DNA of 64,000 nucleotides from Nageia nagi (lineage: Eukaryota > Pinophyta), in NCBI GenBank assembly GCA_050084985.1, contig JBITNC010000002.1:4402001-4466000 (forward strand). Reading direction: 5' to 3'. The notes below the pieces were generated by a model. It ran no database searches. It saw only the letters and a program-made list of their open reading frames with translations, and was not told the origin of the DNA. Positions within the stretch are counted from its first letter, which is position 1. Every line of letters begins with the position of its first letter. Below, one piece after another: positions 1-11,899 of the stretch. The position numbers and the translations under genes are program-made.

Positions 1-514
1 ATTGCTTTCCTTACTTTATCTGCATTAGGCACTCTCGTTGCTTTGCATGTCTTACTTTACAGTCCCATTGACCTCTTTTGATCAGTGATGGACATTAATA
101 CAATTTCAATTTCAATATTCATTTTTTTATTATGAATTGTAGGTCAATTTCTTGGATTAGATTCGTGTCAGAGGGGTTCTCTTTCATCAAATTCACTCAT
201 GAGTTGCACCTAATCTCATCCACACTAACTAATCATCCATTGACTAAACTTAAAATATCCACATGATGTAAGAGGGGAGGAGTATTGAACGTGGGAACTC
301 CCTTTATCAACTTGAGAATTTTAACTTCCAACTTACTCTCTACATTCCCTCACATCTTTAGATAATATTTATTATTATCATTTAATATTTTATAACACTT
401 ACTAATCATCTTTATTGAATTGATATATTATGTAAGATTAGAGAAGATAAACCTTTTAATATCCTTTTAAACCTATTGATTTGTAAGATCTATCAAAATT
501 TATCCAAAAAATCA

Positions 515-536
515 ATATATATATATATATATATAT
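515..536. repeat. (TA)n microsatellite, about 11 units
   Basis: An uninterrupted alternating A/T run of 22 bases upstream of the PIN gene. The remainder of 1-1150 is AT-rich single-copy-looking sequence with no coding or repeat structure that I can support. Confidence 0.9.
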
Positions 537-1155
537 TAACAAAAATAAAATACCAAATAAAATAATGAAATTTATTTTGAATAAATATATATCAATTATA
601 TGCGTTTGAATTTACTAGATTTTATTTCTTTCATCAATTTTCAAATAATAAATAATAAAATAAACCATATTTTGGTGCTTCCGAGTTTCAACTTCTTGAC
701 TGCCTCGATTGTGCTAAATTTCCAGCAACCAAAAAAGAGCTCCGAGTCCAGTGATGTCTTGTTCTAGAACCACAAAAGAAAAGCTGGAATTTGGCTCCGA
801 TAAATATTGATTCCCTCAGATTGACCAATACCGTTTACACAGTAAGAACAAAAAACATTTAGAGGTCAGACGGTTTAGTCTCCACCATGAGAATCTGGAC
901 TTACTAGCTGTGACTAGAATAAGGTCTGATGCTGGGCAGGCTTTATCCAACAAGAAGAAAGCAGTCCTCTTTACTTACTGTTTGGTTGGTGCCATGACAA
1001 GACATTACACACTGAAAATTGGATGGGCAGTTTGTCTCTACTTAATTATACATCTATTCCCTGACCTCCAACAAAGGAACATGGACAATAAATCTTACAT
1101 TACAAGATTTACAGTCTCCGATTGAGAACTTGTGCTAAGAACAAATCAATAGTCC

Positions 1156-1355
1156 AATCAATGTGGTGGAAATGGAATTAACATGAGTTTAGATATTCGT
1201 TTTGTAAATCTGTTACGTTTGAGTTAAAGTTTTGATTAAGATGGCCACCCTCACCATCACTAGTCAAGTTCAACAAATCAATGCGGTGTCCTCCAGTAGT
1301 AAAGTCTATAGATTGGTTTAAAAGACATGGTTAAGATGACCACCCTCACCATCAT
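1156..1355 (+). repeat. Imperfect tandem duplication in the PIN promoter
   Basis: Two successive segments, about 1156-1260 and 1277-1355, begin with the same AATCAATG-GGTG block and end with the same 27-base block (1234-1260 and 1329-1355, 24 of 27 identical, core CCACCCTCACCATCA). The middles have diverged in sequence and length. The second copy ends just before the TATA-like box, so the duplication forms the proximal promoter of the PIN gene. Whether the repeated CACCC/ACCATCA block binds a factor is unknown. Confidence 0.6.
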
Positions 1356-1364
1356 TATCATCAT

Positions 1365-1372
1365 TATATATA
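1365..1372 (+). promoter_or_regulatory. Candidate TATA box of the PIN gene
   Basis: TATATATA lies 355 bases before the PIN start codon and is followed by a pyrimidine-rich CTCTCTCACAC stretch, a common plant transcription start context. This predicts a start near 1395-1405 and a leader of about 325 bases. Two TGTCTC motifs (1033-1038 and 1654-1659) match the core auxin response element, but such six-base matches are expected by chance. Confidence 0.4.
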
Positions 1373-1540
1373 CAACTCTCTCACACGGAATCTCAAGGCA
1401 TTTGATTTGTTTGTGCTTGAAATCATTCTTCTTCATCCCTTGCCAAGAAAGCTAGCAATTTTCTTTGGTGGGTGGCATTGAAAAATCCATAGATTGAACA
1501 AAAGCACTGAAAATCTTAGCAGGATCTATCCTAGTGTTAT

Positions 1541-1680
1541 ATGGTGGTGGGGTAATGGAGGCCACTACCACTTCCATTGAGCAAAAGAAGCCAAGTGGGT
1601 GTCTAGAGTGATTGTTTCTCGCACCAATTTATCATTTTCCTTTGTTTCATTGTTGTCTCAGAGCTTGGATGCCATTGTAG
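1541..1680 (+). promoter_or_regulatory. Three short upstream ORFs in the PIN leader
   Basis: If transcription starts near 1400, the leader holds three AUG-initiated frames: 1541-1555 (4 codons plus TAA), 1555-1611 (18 codons plus TGA) and 1669-1680 (3 codons plus TAG). The first stop and the second start overlap as TAATG. The second AUG has G at -3 and G at +4, a strong plant context. All three end before the PIN AUG at 1727, so they could reduce translation or permit reinitiation. A leader intron would change this picture. Confidence 0.45.
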
Positions 1681-1726
1681 CAGCAGTATAGCGTAGTTTA
1701 GGTGTGTGTTTTGTTAGTTCGGAACA

Positions 1727-4700
1727 ATGATTAATGGAGCAGATCTCTACAATGTCTTGACTGCAGTCGTGCCACTCTATGTGGCAATGATTTTGGCCTA
1801 TGGGTCTGTGAAATGGTGGAAGATCTTTACTCCAGATCAGTGCTCTGGTATAAACCGGTTTGTGGCTCTTTTTGCTGTCCCTCTTCTTTCTTTCCATTTC
1901 ATCTCCACCAATGACCCATATACCATGAACTTGAGATTCATAGCAGCAGATTCCCTGCAAAAAATACTGGTTTTGGTAATGTTAGGCATATGGACCAAGA
2001 TGGGAAAAAGTGGGAGCCTTGAGTGGATGATCACTCTGTTTTCACTCTCCACACTGCCTAACACTCTTGTCATGGGAATTCCTCTGTTGAAAGCAATGTA
2101 TGGGAATTTCTCTGGAGATCTAATGGTGCAGGTGGTGGTATTGCAGTGCATTATCTGGTACACTCTCATGCTCTTCATGTTTGAGTACAGGGGAGCAAAG
2201 TTGCTGATCATGGAGCAGTTCCCTGATACAGCTGCTTCAATCATTTCATTCAGGGTGGATTCTGACGTAATATCTCTGGATGGCAGAGAGCCTCTGCAGA
2301 CAGATGCAGAGGTGGGAGAGGATGGGAAACTTCATGTTACAGTGAGAAAATCCACTTCATGTCGCTCTGTATATTCTTCTCATAGATCCCAAGGGCTAAG
2401 CCTCACACCTAGGCCTTCCAATTTGAGCAATGCAGAGATCTACTCCATTCATTCTTCCAGAAACCCAACACCCAGAGGCTCAAGCTTCAACCACACTGAT
2501 TTTTTCTCCATGTTTGCCAGGAGCCCTCGCCAATCCAATTTCGCCCACTCTGATATCTACTCACTTCATTCCTCAAGGGGCCCCACACCCAGAACCTCAA
2601 ATTTTGATGAAGAGAATTTCAAAGACTTGAACAACAAGGTCACCCAGAGTGGCAACAATGCCAATTCTCCTAGGTTGGGAGCACCCATATACACTGGAGC
2701 AACTTACAGTTATGGGTTAAGGGGCCAAGGAGGGACCATGGTGAATGGATTTGAACAGAGCCGATCTGTTATTCATGGAAATGTGAGCTCGAATGGAGGA
2801 GGATACCCTGCTCCAAATCATGGTATGTTGTCTCCCAATATGAATAGAACAATAAAGAAGAGTCCTGTTGATCCAAGGACATCTCATCAGACCAGGGTGG
2901 TGGAGGATAACAAGGAGCTTCATATGTTTGTTTGGAGTTCTAGTGCATCCCCTGTCTCAGAGGCAAACCACCATGTATTTGCTCATGGCCCAGATTTTAC
3001 AGGTCCTGATAGCACCAACAATTCGCATGCCAAGGAAGTTACGATATTGTCCTCGTCGCCCATCGCTGCACAAGCACCCAATGGAACGAATGGTCAGTAT
3101 CCTTCTCTTCTGGTATTGCATAATAGAAAAAAAATCAAGCATTTTTTTGGCCCTTACAAAATAGGTCACATTTGAACTTGAATTCTGAAATAAAGAAAAG
3201 AACTATGTGTTTCAAATCGGGAATCAATTCGAATTTTAATGTAGAGTTATTGGAGGTAAGGATGATTTGAATAGGTGAAGTCAAAGAGGATAAAGAGGTG
3301 ATTTGATGTTGCAGGTTTGAACGATCCTCATGGAACCTATGAAGAGTATTTGCCTGAGGAATTTAGCTTTGGGAATAGGGGACTACCCCAGGAGGAAATA
3401 TATTCTAAGGGAGCTCCTCCTCCTCCTCCTAGTCTGTCCAAATTCGGTTCCAGTTCAACAGCAGAGCTCCATCCCAAGAGCCAGAATGTGCCGAAATTCA
3501 CAAATATGCCCCCTACTAGTGTCATGACCAGACTTATTCTTATCATGGTGTGGAGAAAACTCATCCGCAATCCCAATACTTATTCAAGTCTTATAGGCCT
3601 CATTTGGGCACTCATCACCTTCAGGTTTGTTGCTTGATGCATCACATTGTTGTCTTTGTTTGCGAGTAGTTCTGCCGTATGTTATTATCTTTCATCTAAC
3701 TATAATGTAATAGTCCATGTTGTCCGCAATTGATTCAATAGATGTGGACAGATTGTTATTTGCATTGCAAATAAAGCATTTGTATTATATCAGACCCAGA
3801 CTAATACCAAAAGATAGATACGGAATTCTATGCTAGTTTGAAACCTTATTTTCCTAGACAAATCTTGCAAAACTGGATCCATGTTTGGCAGTAAGAGTAT
3901 TATTCAAGTGAATGATCATAAGGATTTCCTTGAATAAGTAAGTATGAATATACGATTTCCAAAGGAGATACTGGGTGTTTTTATGAAGAGATTTTGTGTT
4001 GCTTTGTATTCACATTCAAGAAGTCAGATTTATTTCTTGTGTTTACAATCATTTCTTGCAGATGGAAAATTGAAATGCCAGCAATCATAGAGCAATCGAT
4101 AAGAGTACTGTCTGATGCTGGCCTCGGTATGGCCATGTTCAGTCTGGGTATGAAACTTAATTATTCTTTTTTGTGAAGTGTCTTTCTGCCCATTCTTAGA
4201 ATTCGATTTATGCAGCAAAATAAACCAAAAATCTTTCAGTCGTTTAGAAATACAACAAACTTATCCCATAAAGAATGTTAGCAGTGACGTAACTATTCTT
4301 GCACCTCTGATTTCCTCTTTGTATCACAGGACTTTTCATGGCACTACAACCCCGAATCATAGCCTGTGGAAATTCAATTGCAGCATTTGCAATGACTGTC
4401 AGGTTTCTCACAGGGCCAGCTGTAATGGCTGCAGCTTCTATTGTTGTCGGCCTCAGGGGGATGCTACTTCATGTTGCCATTGTTCAGGTTTATGATTAGT
4501 GCTTGCTTTGAAAAATAACTTAGATATGGTAGGAATTTAGGAAATAAGGCCTATTCTGTTCCACAAATTCCTTTCACGTTTTTCAAGAATCATCTGTATG
4601 ACTCTATCCATTCTCAGATTCATCAACTTATTTTAATGTGGTGGTGAAAGGAACCTTTCCACTTTGAACTTGTATCTCCCAACTATTTCTTGATCTCTAT

Positions 4701-5279
4701 TGCTTTCTTTGGTTTTGTCTGTTATTCTTTCCTTTGTGTCTCTTTTTTGAGGTTAGAGAAGATATCTTCGCTATACATTACATTGCATGGAAATTACAGT
4801 TCCATTAACCATTTTCCATCTACCATTGGACATTTAGGGCTAATTTCATTTCACTCCCTTTGAGAAACACTTGTATTCTTATTGTATTCAATAATTTGAT
4901 TGACAAGCCCTTTAACTACATTTTCCCTTTTTTATGGCTTTTACAAAATTTTGAATTCAGAGATCTTATGCCATGTTTTGTTGGTGTCAAGCAGGCAGCA
5001 CTTCCTCAAGGCATTGTTCCCTTTGTGTTTGCTAAAGAATACAATGTGCATCCAGATATACTAAGCACTGCGTAAGTCTAGGTTTTTAAAAGTTTTGTTT
5101 TGAAATCAAAATGAGGACAAGAATCCTTAAGACAACACTATACTATATATAAAACATGTCCTTAGTTCAAGATTTCAACATTGGACTAATAGTGGGCTTG
5201 CATTATTTACAGGGTGATATTTGGCATGTTGATAGCACTGCCAATTACTCTGGTGTATTATATTCTTCTTGGAGTTTGA
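1727..5279 (+). CDS. PIN: PIN-family auxin efflux carrier (canonical long PIN), 6 exons
   Basis: Plasma-membrane exporter of indole-3-acetic acid. Exons 1727-3092, 3315-3624, 4062-4147, 4330-4487, 4995-5071 and 5213-5279 join in frame through GT-AG introns to 687 residues. Residues 1-155 hold five membrane spans with conserved [21 protein letters not shown] and [14 protein letters not shown]. Residues 156-525 form the long hydrophilic loop of canonical PINs. The loop carries TPRPS (Ser231), TPRGS (Ser252) and TPRTS (Ser291), matching the PINOID/AGC-kinase sites, plus an SPRQS at 266-270. [14 protein letters not shown] lies near 399. NPNTY at 541-545 is the conserved NPXXY trafficking motif. 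Exons 3-6 encode the C-terminal five spans ([34 protein letters not shown], ending YYILLGV). The start is the first AUG giving [16 protein letters not shown]. Length and six-exon layout fit PIN1/PIN3-like genes; I cannot assign a subclade. One stretch in this evidence is a known conserved family motif, quoted as seen. Confidence 0.96.
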
Positions 5280-8200
5280 AGCATTCAAGCCTAATTAAAG
5301 AAGAACTACAAGAAGCCTTATTTTCATGCACTTAAAGTTCCTTTACATTGAATGCCACCATCTAATACACAACAAACAGTGCAACATAAATCAATTATGA
5401 CACTAAGTTGAGGGCCTAAAGAATCCATGTTCGGCAATGCAGCAAAGCCTTGCTTGGTGCATGTTTTCCTCAAAAGATTTCACCTGTATTGGACTACAGA
5501 TTCTGTCAATGTTTGCATTGTCTACTTCAAAGAGGCGTTGTCACTTTCAATCCCTTTTCACACCCATTTTTGAGGCAGCATTTAGCTGATTGTGGGTGTC
5601 GATTCTCCCTAAACAGAAACTAACTTGTAGGTTCTTCTAATGTTCATTAAGTGGAGGCTACAATATTTTTTGTTGGTTGCTGTCTTTCTTTTTTTGTAAA
5701 GAGAATCCATGAAAAAGGCAAGTGACCTGTAAGAGCTGCAAATCAGTTTGGTGCAACATCTAACATAAAATTAGCTTATTTTTCTCTTTCATTTTGTATA
5801 TATATATCCTTTTGCATGGAATTGTTCACAAGGACCCTTCTCTCATGATCTTGAATGGAACACTTCACAGAATAGTTAGATTTTAGTCACTCTTTTAATC
5901 CTTTACCTTCTACTTATTCAAGATTTGTGTTCTCCCCTTGAGTTGACCTCCATTAAATATGCCAAAGTGGATCGGTAAGCATAAACAGCACATATCTTTA
6001 TATAACATTCAATGGATCAAGTTAACCACATATCTGGGAGGGCATTCAACATGTGAAGACTCTCACGAGAAATATGATAACAAATATTTGATAAGAAATT
6101 CTTCCTGAGCATCTCTCGTTTTCAAATCGAAGTGGGTCATGTTACTTGACCTTTGACAAGGATTTCAGAAGAAAAGTAGAATGACCCACATCATGCAACT
6201 ACCTACCCTTTCTTTATTGCTCTCTAAAGTATAAAAATCTACCATTTTGGCTTTCACTGTGGACTTTCACAGATCACTTCATATTCTTATTCTGACTTTT
6301 AGCACTTGCAATCTATCTGGTTTTGAGTGTTCAGATAGCAATAACAGCTCTTTTTCTAATCCCAATGAAATGAAATATTAAAAGAAGTACATCAGCTTTA
6401 AGTCAATGCCGTGCAGCAGATTCATGGTCTCAATCTGACCAAGCTGATCATTTTCTGTAAAAAACAATCATGTCAAACTGATATGAATGTCCTATGGCTG
6501 TAAGGTAATTTGTCCTCTTACCCCCGAGGTAAACATAATTAGATAAATACAATATCAGCAAAGCTAGAGAAGTGTATAAAAAGCTGGACCGGATGTAAAG
6601 TTTAAACGAGTATCCCAACTCTCATTCTTAACAGTGAGCTACGTATTGCCATTTGTCTTCTAATCCTTCAAAATGTTATAGTTCCATCTTAACTAATTAA
6701 ATGCTTACTTGTCTAGAAATTTCTGAAGGCAGGCCCCTCCTCGAAAGGCTTGTTCACGAGGGATATGGATATTTTTTACTCTCTCATGAAGCGATTAATT
6801 GAATGGATTTGGTAGATTTTTTTACATATTTATTTAGGAGTTTCTTAGATTTCAATTTTTATCAAGTTAAAAGTTATTATCTTATTTTGTTTGGATTAAA
6901 ATTTATAAACTTTGTAATAAGTATTTAGATATATTGTCATAATCAAATTAGAAATAATATGGTTAAATAAATTATAAGAAGTAGAAATAATAATTTACAA
7001 TAAAATTAATTAATAATAAAATGTAAATGTTAAAAATAGTCATATTTGATATCAATTGTTTAATGTAATGAGAGTGTGTGTTTTTATATCACTTTAAGAG
7101 GATCAACCTTTCGGATCTTATCAATATAAATAAAAGTAAGAAGTAATATTTGATGATCATAATCTAAATGATAATGTTACAAATGTGTAGTTTGAGATAT
7201 TACGAGCATTAATACTTAAGATCAAATGTTGACTTTATTAATATCAATTCTTTCTTAAGGGTGTGAGCTAATTAAATATACTAGACATCATACACTAGAT
7301 TGGGGATCATTATATCCCCTCCCCCTTCAAAAAATATTTTTTTCAATGCCATACACTTTTGTAGTATCTTCACTAGTTCCCAAATCATATTTGCTTTTGC
7401 AATGTCCTTTTATTCAATGAATACTTCATACACCACTCATTGTCTTGGGTTCCTTTCTTCCTCCTTTAATACTTCTTTAAGTTCCACCATGACCTTTCCC
7501 TCTTCATCCAATTTTGAAAGTCTTGTTTGTACTTACATATTTTTCCCTAATTGATTTGAAAATGATTATTTCAGAGATTAGATGTATAGGAGTGGAGATC
7601 ATTGCCAGGTATCTGCTATATGTCATTTGTATTTGGTGTATGTTTAGATTTTGGGAGATTGTAGTGTTTAGTGTTAGATGCATCCTGGAGGTATGACATG
7701 ATCTAAATCATGTAATACTTTTTGCATGATTGACATGACTTGAAGAGGTTGACTCGACCTATGCCCTAAGTATCTACCTAACTTGTCAACATTAATATAG
7801 GGTGAATAAAATAGATTCAGGGAAGTTAAATCATTTTTTGGTTGTTTTGAAGTTATCTTAGTAGTTAGGGAGTCGTTACCAACTAAAGGGATACTAGTTT
7901 AGACTTATATATACTTCCTTATACACTTTATTTATGGTTGTTGGATGCTTATTGAAGGTTTATAAACCAATTTTGAGAATTCTTGAGCGTTGAGAAGCTT
8001 AGGAAAGTTGTAGATCTAATATAGTTGATTGAGGAGCTATTTTTAGAGACTTGTTGTGATAAAGATTAACACCCCTTCGAATAATGTTCTTAAATGAATA
8101 TCACTAAGTGTTATTCCTCTCAGGTATCAACAGGTATATGAAATTATCTAGTATTAACCTCCATTCTAGGTAGTCTAAATCATATGATAGTTAAACTAAA

Positions 8201-9100
8201 CCTATTGATGTATCAAGCAGCCTAGGATCATAACCCTATTCAATCTCTATTGAATATAACGTGTTAATATTTGAGATCATTGATTTTTATTTAACTCAAA
8301 AGGGAAATAATGATTTCTTAAAGAGAGAATGATCTGATACCTCTAACCAACCTAAACTAAAGTGCATATCAGTGCCTTATCCATTACATCATAGAGTTAA
8401 AAAAATACTAAGAAAGAATGAAAAAGAAGATTGGACCCATTGTCAATCACTCAACCAACACATACTGTGAATGTCATGTATTGAAAAATGAAGAAATGTT
8501 TATTCATTATTTGATACTTATAATAATAAATGAAGTAAAAATAATAACACATCACATAAGCTCAAGGAAATACAACAAAGAAAATACCCTTGAAATATTG
8601 TAACCAAAGTTCTTACACCATGATATTGTACAAAAACTTGATACAACATACAATGTCTTTTTCAATTATAAACATAATAGATTGCCCAAATAATGTGATA
8701 ACCCCTAGGAAAAATACTTTACCCAACCTATAATACTTGAGAGCTGGGTGCAAGATTAATTATATCATAACATGTTCTCTGGAACATTTCTTGTAAACCC
8801 ACATGATAGATGCTTCATAATTAATGAAAAGTAACATAGGAAAAAGATTGTACAAACTAAAAAAAACCTAGAATGGACACCAAATGTACCTAGCTAGCTT
8901 GATAACTCGAGAAAAGATCCTTATCCAAACCTTTTCCTTCTTTTTATATACTTTGGTGCAAACCCTAAAAAAAAATAACAACTTTGATTCCATAAGTTAT
9001 GCTGGCTTAAAATATCTAAAACCAAGTATCCTCTTTCCTAAAAAGCATTTCACATCTAATTGCCATGTGTCCCTTGAGTATTATATGTTTAATAAAGTTA
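5280..9100 (+). other. PIN 3' region and gene-free AT-rich sequence
   Basis: The first 500-600 bases after the PIN stop are of moderate complexity and probably contain the 3' UTR, but no clean AATAAA signal was found. From about 6.8 kb the sequence becomes AT-rich and has no reading frame, LTR pair or repeat that I can support. Short open stretches near 7.3-7.7 kb and 8.4-9.1 kb show no family resemblance. Confidence 0.5.
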
Positions 9101-9249
9101 CAAGTGTATATTAAATCCATAAAACAAAGACTTTATTTTCTCTTTATTCTAGTTAACACCTTGTGGGTAACTTTTTCAAAATTTTCCCACAAATTCCATT
9201 CTTCTTGACTAAAATCTGGCAACTCTTGTAAGACTTGATATAATACCAC

Positions 9250-10567
9250 TGATTCCTTATCTAGTTTCGATTTTTTGATTCATAATTAGATATCAATTTT
9301 TCCATTTGCACAAATTGATTTGCAACTTGCAAAAATATTTCATATTTTTCATTTGTTTCTAAGGAAATTTTCATCAACCTTGATTTTCATTACTAAATTT
9401 CTTCCTTAGCTTGTAATCCAGTTATATCTATGTTATATGTTAATTGTATCTTACGCCCCTCTTTCTCTAGATATTTCATTAGCAAGATTGGTTTTTCCAC
9501 AAACAACTCAACTTTATCATACATCGTATAGTTGAATAGATTCTATTTACCCTTTCTCTAAAGGTATATTAAGTTCCTAGCACTAGCTAATTACACACAA
9601 ATTTGTAATCCCTTTAATAAAACCAAAACTTGATTTAATCTTACTTCTTCCTCTTGAAATTACAATAGCTTGATTTTCAACCTTTGAAATCATATCCTTT
9701 AAAGTCTTATGTAACTCAACCATAGTTATCATTCCTCTACAAGTTTTATCATTCTTTTTAAATAACCATATCATCATATCAGGCTCTACTTTTTCATTTT
9801 TTAACTTTTTTTCCCTTTATAATCAGGAGTTACCTCAGGTACTATCTTTCTTAGTTCTAAAAGAACTTCACTAACTTCCTCAAAAAGTTGAGTTGATGAT
9901 TATTTTGTACCTTTTGAGAATACACCTATTTCCTTTCCTTTATCACCATTTTGAGCTTGAATCGAAAATGAAGGAGTGATAAATGTCTGAGGAGAACTTG
10001 ATTCTCCCAATTCTTTTGAAGGTACTACTATTAGAGGGTCAATAAGTTGAGGTAATGGGAGAGCCTCAATCATTGGGGTTTCTTCTTCTTTCTCTTTTAT
10101 CAATAAAACAACACTAGTGAAATCTTTCTTGGAGAATTCCCAAGGAGCTACAAAACATATGATGAAGCTTCTTATATTCTCAATTATTTTGATGTTGATA
10201 CGTCCTCAACATTTTGTACATACATTTTATATCCAAAAGGTATAATAAAAATGTATTTCTGATACTTCTTGGTAGAAATAAGGTCCATAGGGAAACTTTT
10301 ATCCTAAATAATAAGAGCTTTAAGTAATATTTATGTTTGTGTCAACTAAGTTTCACACATTTTCAACCTTTTCAATATTTCTTCCTATACAGGATCTCTC
10401 TAAAATGGAATAATAGACTGGGGAATATGCTCAATATGAGTTAATAATGCTAAGGCTCATGAATTCTTTTTCTCCTCTTCTACCCTCTTAAGTACTTCCA
10501 CAATTGGTGTTGGCCTTTTGCTTGTGTTAGTGTTGTCATTAATTTTCAAACAGCATAAGGAGGCCAT
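9250..10567 (-). pseudogene. Unrecognised decayed reading frame, probably transposon-associated
   Basis: On the minus strand a start codon at 10,567 opens a protein-like stretch (MASLCCLKIND..., then KRPTPIVEVLKRVEEEKK). It continues through stops and a frame change into segments 10,103-9,900 (LPLPQLIDPLIVVPSKELGE) and 9,777-9,583 (charged, with a KFIKGITN-like end). The amino-acid composition is more protein-like than in the other frames, with charged, Pro-rich and hydrophobic blocks. I do not recognise the family. It starts 90 bases from the 20-bp minisatellite, which would lie in its 5' flank. It could be the remains of a gag-like or accessory frame of a retroelement. Confidence 0.35.
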
Positions 10568-10656
10568 GTCGAGATGTACATGATTTTCACATTACCAAAA
10601 TGTCAAAGAAACATATTTATATAAAGCTTTCGAGCTAAGATGCAACATGGAATACC

Positions 10657-11610
10657 TTATGTAAAAACAAATAAGGCTTGTATGATCAAGTTATAGCTTA
10701 TGTGGTTAGTTACATGCTTATGTAGAGAAGAACAAGCATATGCAATCCAAAATAGTACTTATATGGTCGAAGAATGCCTTATGTGGTGAGGAACATGCTT
10801 ATGTGGTCAAAGGATACCTTGTATAATGGTAAATAAGCATATGTGGTGGTAAATAATGTTATGCGATGGTAAACATGGTTATGCAATGGTCAACAGTGTT
10901 ATGCAATGGCAAAAAGGCTTATGCGATGAGGCAAAGACTTATGCAGAGATCCAAAGGCTTGTGTGAATAGAGACATGCTTGTGCATTCAAAATAAATGTT
11001 ATGCAAAGAAAAAAAGCATTATACAAAGAACAACAAAGTTATGTGATCAGATAAGGGCTTATTCAGAAGCTTATATGATAATCCTTATGCGATGGTCTAA
11101 GCTCTTATGCGGTTAGATATAGTATTATGCAGACAGATGAAAGCATATGCAAAAGCTTATATGGTAATTCTTATGCGATGGAACAAGGGCTTATGCATAA
11201 GCTTATGTAGAGTTACCTAGTTGTTATGTAGAGAGCCTAAACCTTGTGTGGAGAGCAAAATCCTTATACAAAGATATGATGTGTTATGCAATGAACATGA
11301 TGTGTTACGCAGTCAGAGAATACGTTATGCAAATAGGTGAGGGCTTATGCAAAAGCTTATGCGAGTTGCCAAATCATTATGCGAAGAGCCCAGACCCTTA
11401 TACAGAGACCAAAATCCTAATGTAGAGGCAATAAGGGCTATGAAAAGCTTACAATCCTTACATGGTGAAGATAAGTTGTATGCAGTAAGGTAAAGGATCA
11501 TGTGAAAATATTATGTAGTTACCAATAGCCTTATATGGAGACACAAAGTATTATGTGGAAACCCAAAGTCTTATGTAGAGGAGTGAAGTCTTATGAGTTT
11601 GAAATATGAA
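10657..11610 (+). repeat. 20-bp minisatellite, about 47 diverged units
   Basis: TTATG recurs with a 20-base rhythm for about 950 bases. Examples are TTATGTGGTTAGTTACATGC (10,698), the next unit exactly 20 bases on at 10,718, and TTATGCAATGGTCAACAGTG (near 10,881). Units share TTATG followed by Y-R-R-W-G and are poorly conserved after that. A few are 19 or 21 bases, and shorter 12-14-base units with AAGC ends occur near 11,050, 11,150, 11,200 and 11,345. The array begins after an AAGCTTTCGAGC segment and fades near 11,600. A 20-base period is not a multiple of three, so it is not coding. Confidence 0.85.
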
Positions 11611-11899
11611 CTATTACTTAGAGCATGATTTAAGTCACCTACATGTATATATTTAATCAATCATGGCAACCAATCTTAACCCAAACATTATGGAGAAAGT
11701 GCTAGTACCAAAATTGGAAACCCTAATATATGTAACAATTAGAATTAATGTCAACAAGAGTGGAGAAATAATTGTAGAGTGGGTTCTTCACTTCAAGGAA
11801 GCATGGCATGATGGATGATAATTAATGCAATCTCCATTCAAGCCTAACACATGGAGTTAAGCATGATGTGTGAGAATGTAACCACTTGTAATGCAAAAC

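Noticed and set aside
910-1125. 71-codon open frame upstream of the PIN gene
   Set aside because: No family resemblance, no promoter-like context of its own, and it lies in the promoter region. Its length is not unusual for chance.
1658-3169. Open frames on the opposite strand and in other frames across PIN exon 1
   Set aside because: They are shadows of a strongly conserved coding exon and have no homology of their own.
3093-3175. Continuation of PIN exon 1 past the splice donor to a stop at 3,175
   Set aside because: The extension has no PIN similarity, and GT at 3,093 joins in frame to the conserved exon at 3,315. Intron retention would give a truncated protein but there is no evidence for it.
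7300-7696. Small Ser/Phe-rich open frames
   Set aside because: Low-complexity pyrimidine-rich sequence without homology.
10657-11610. Short regular repeats resembling a CRISPR-like array
   Set aside because: There are no conserved direct repeats with unique spacers. The 20-base units are contiguous and diverged, and the setting is plant nuclear DNA.
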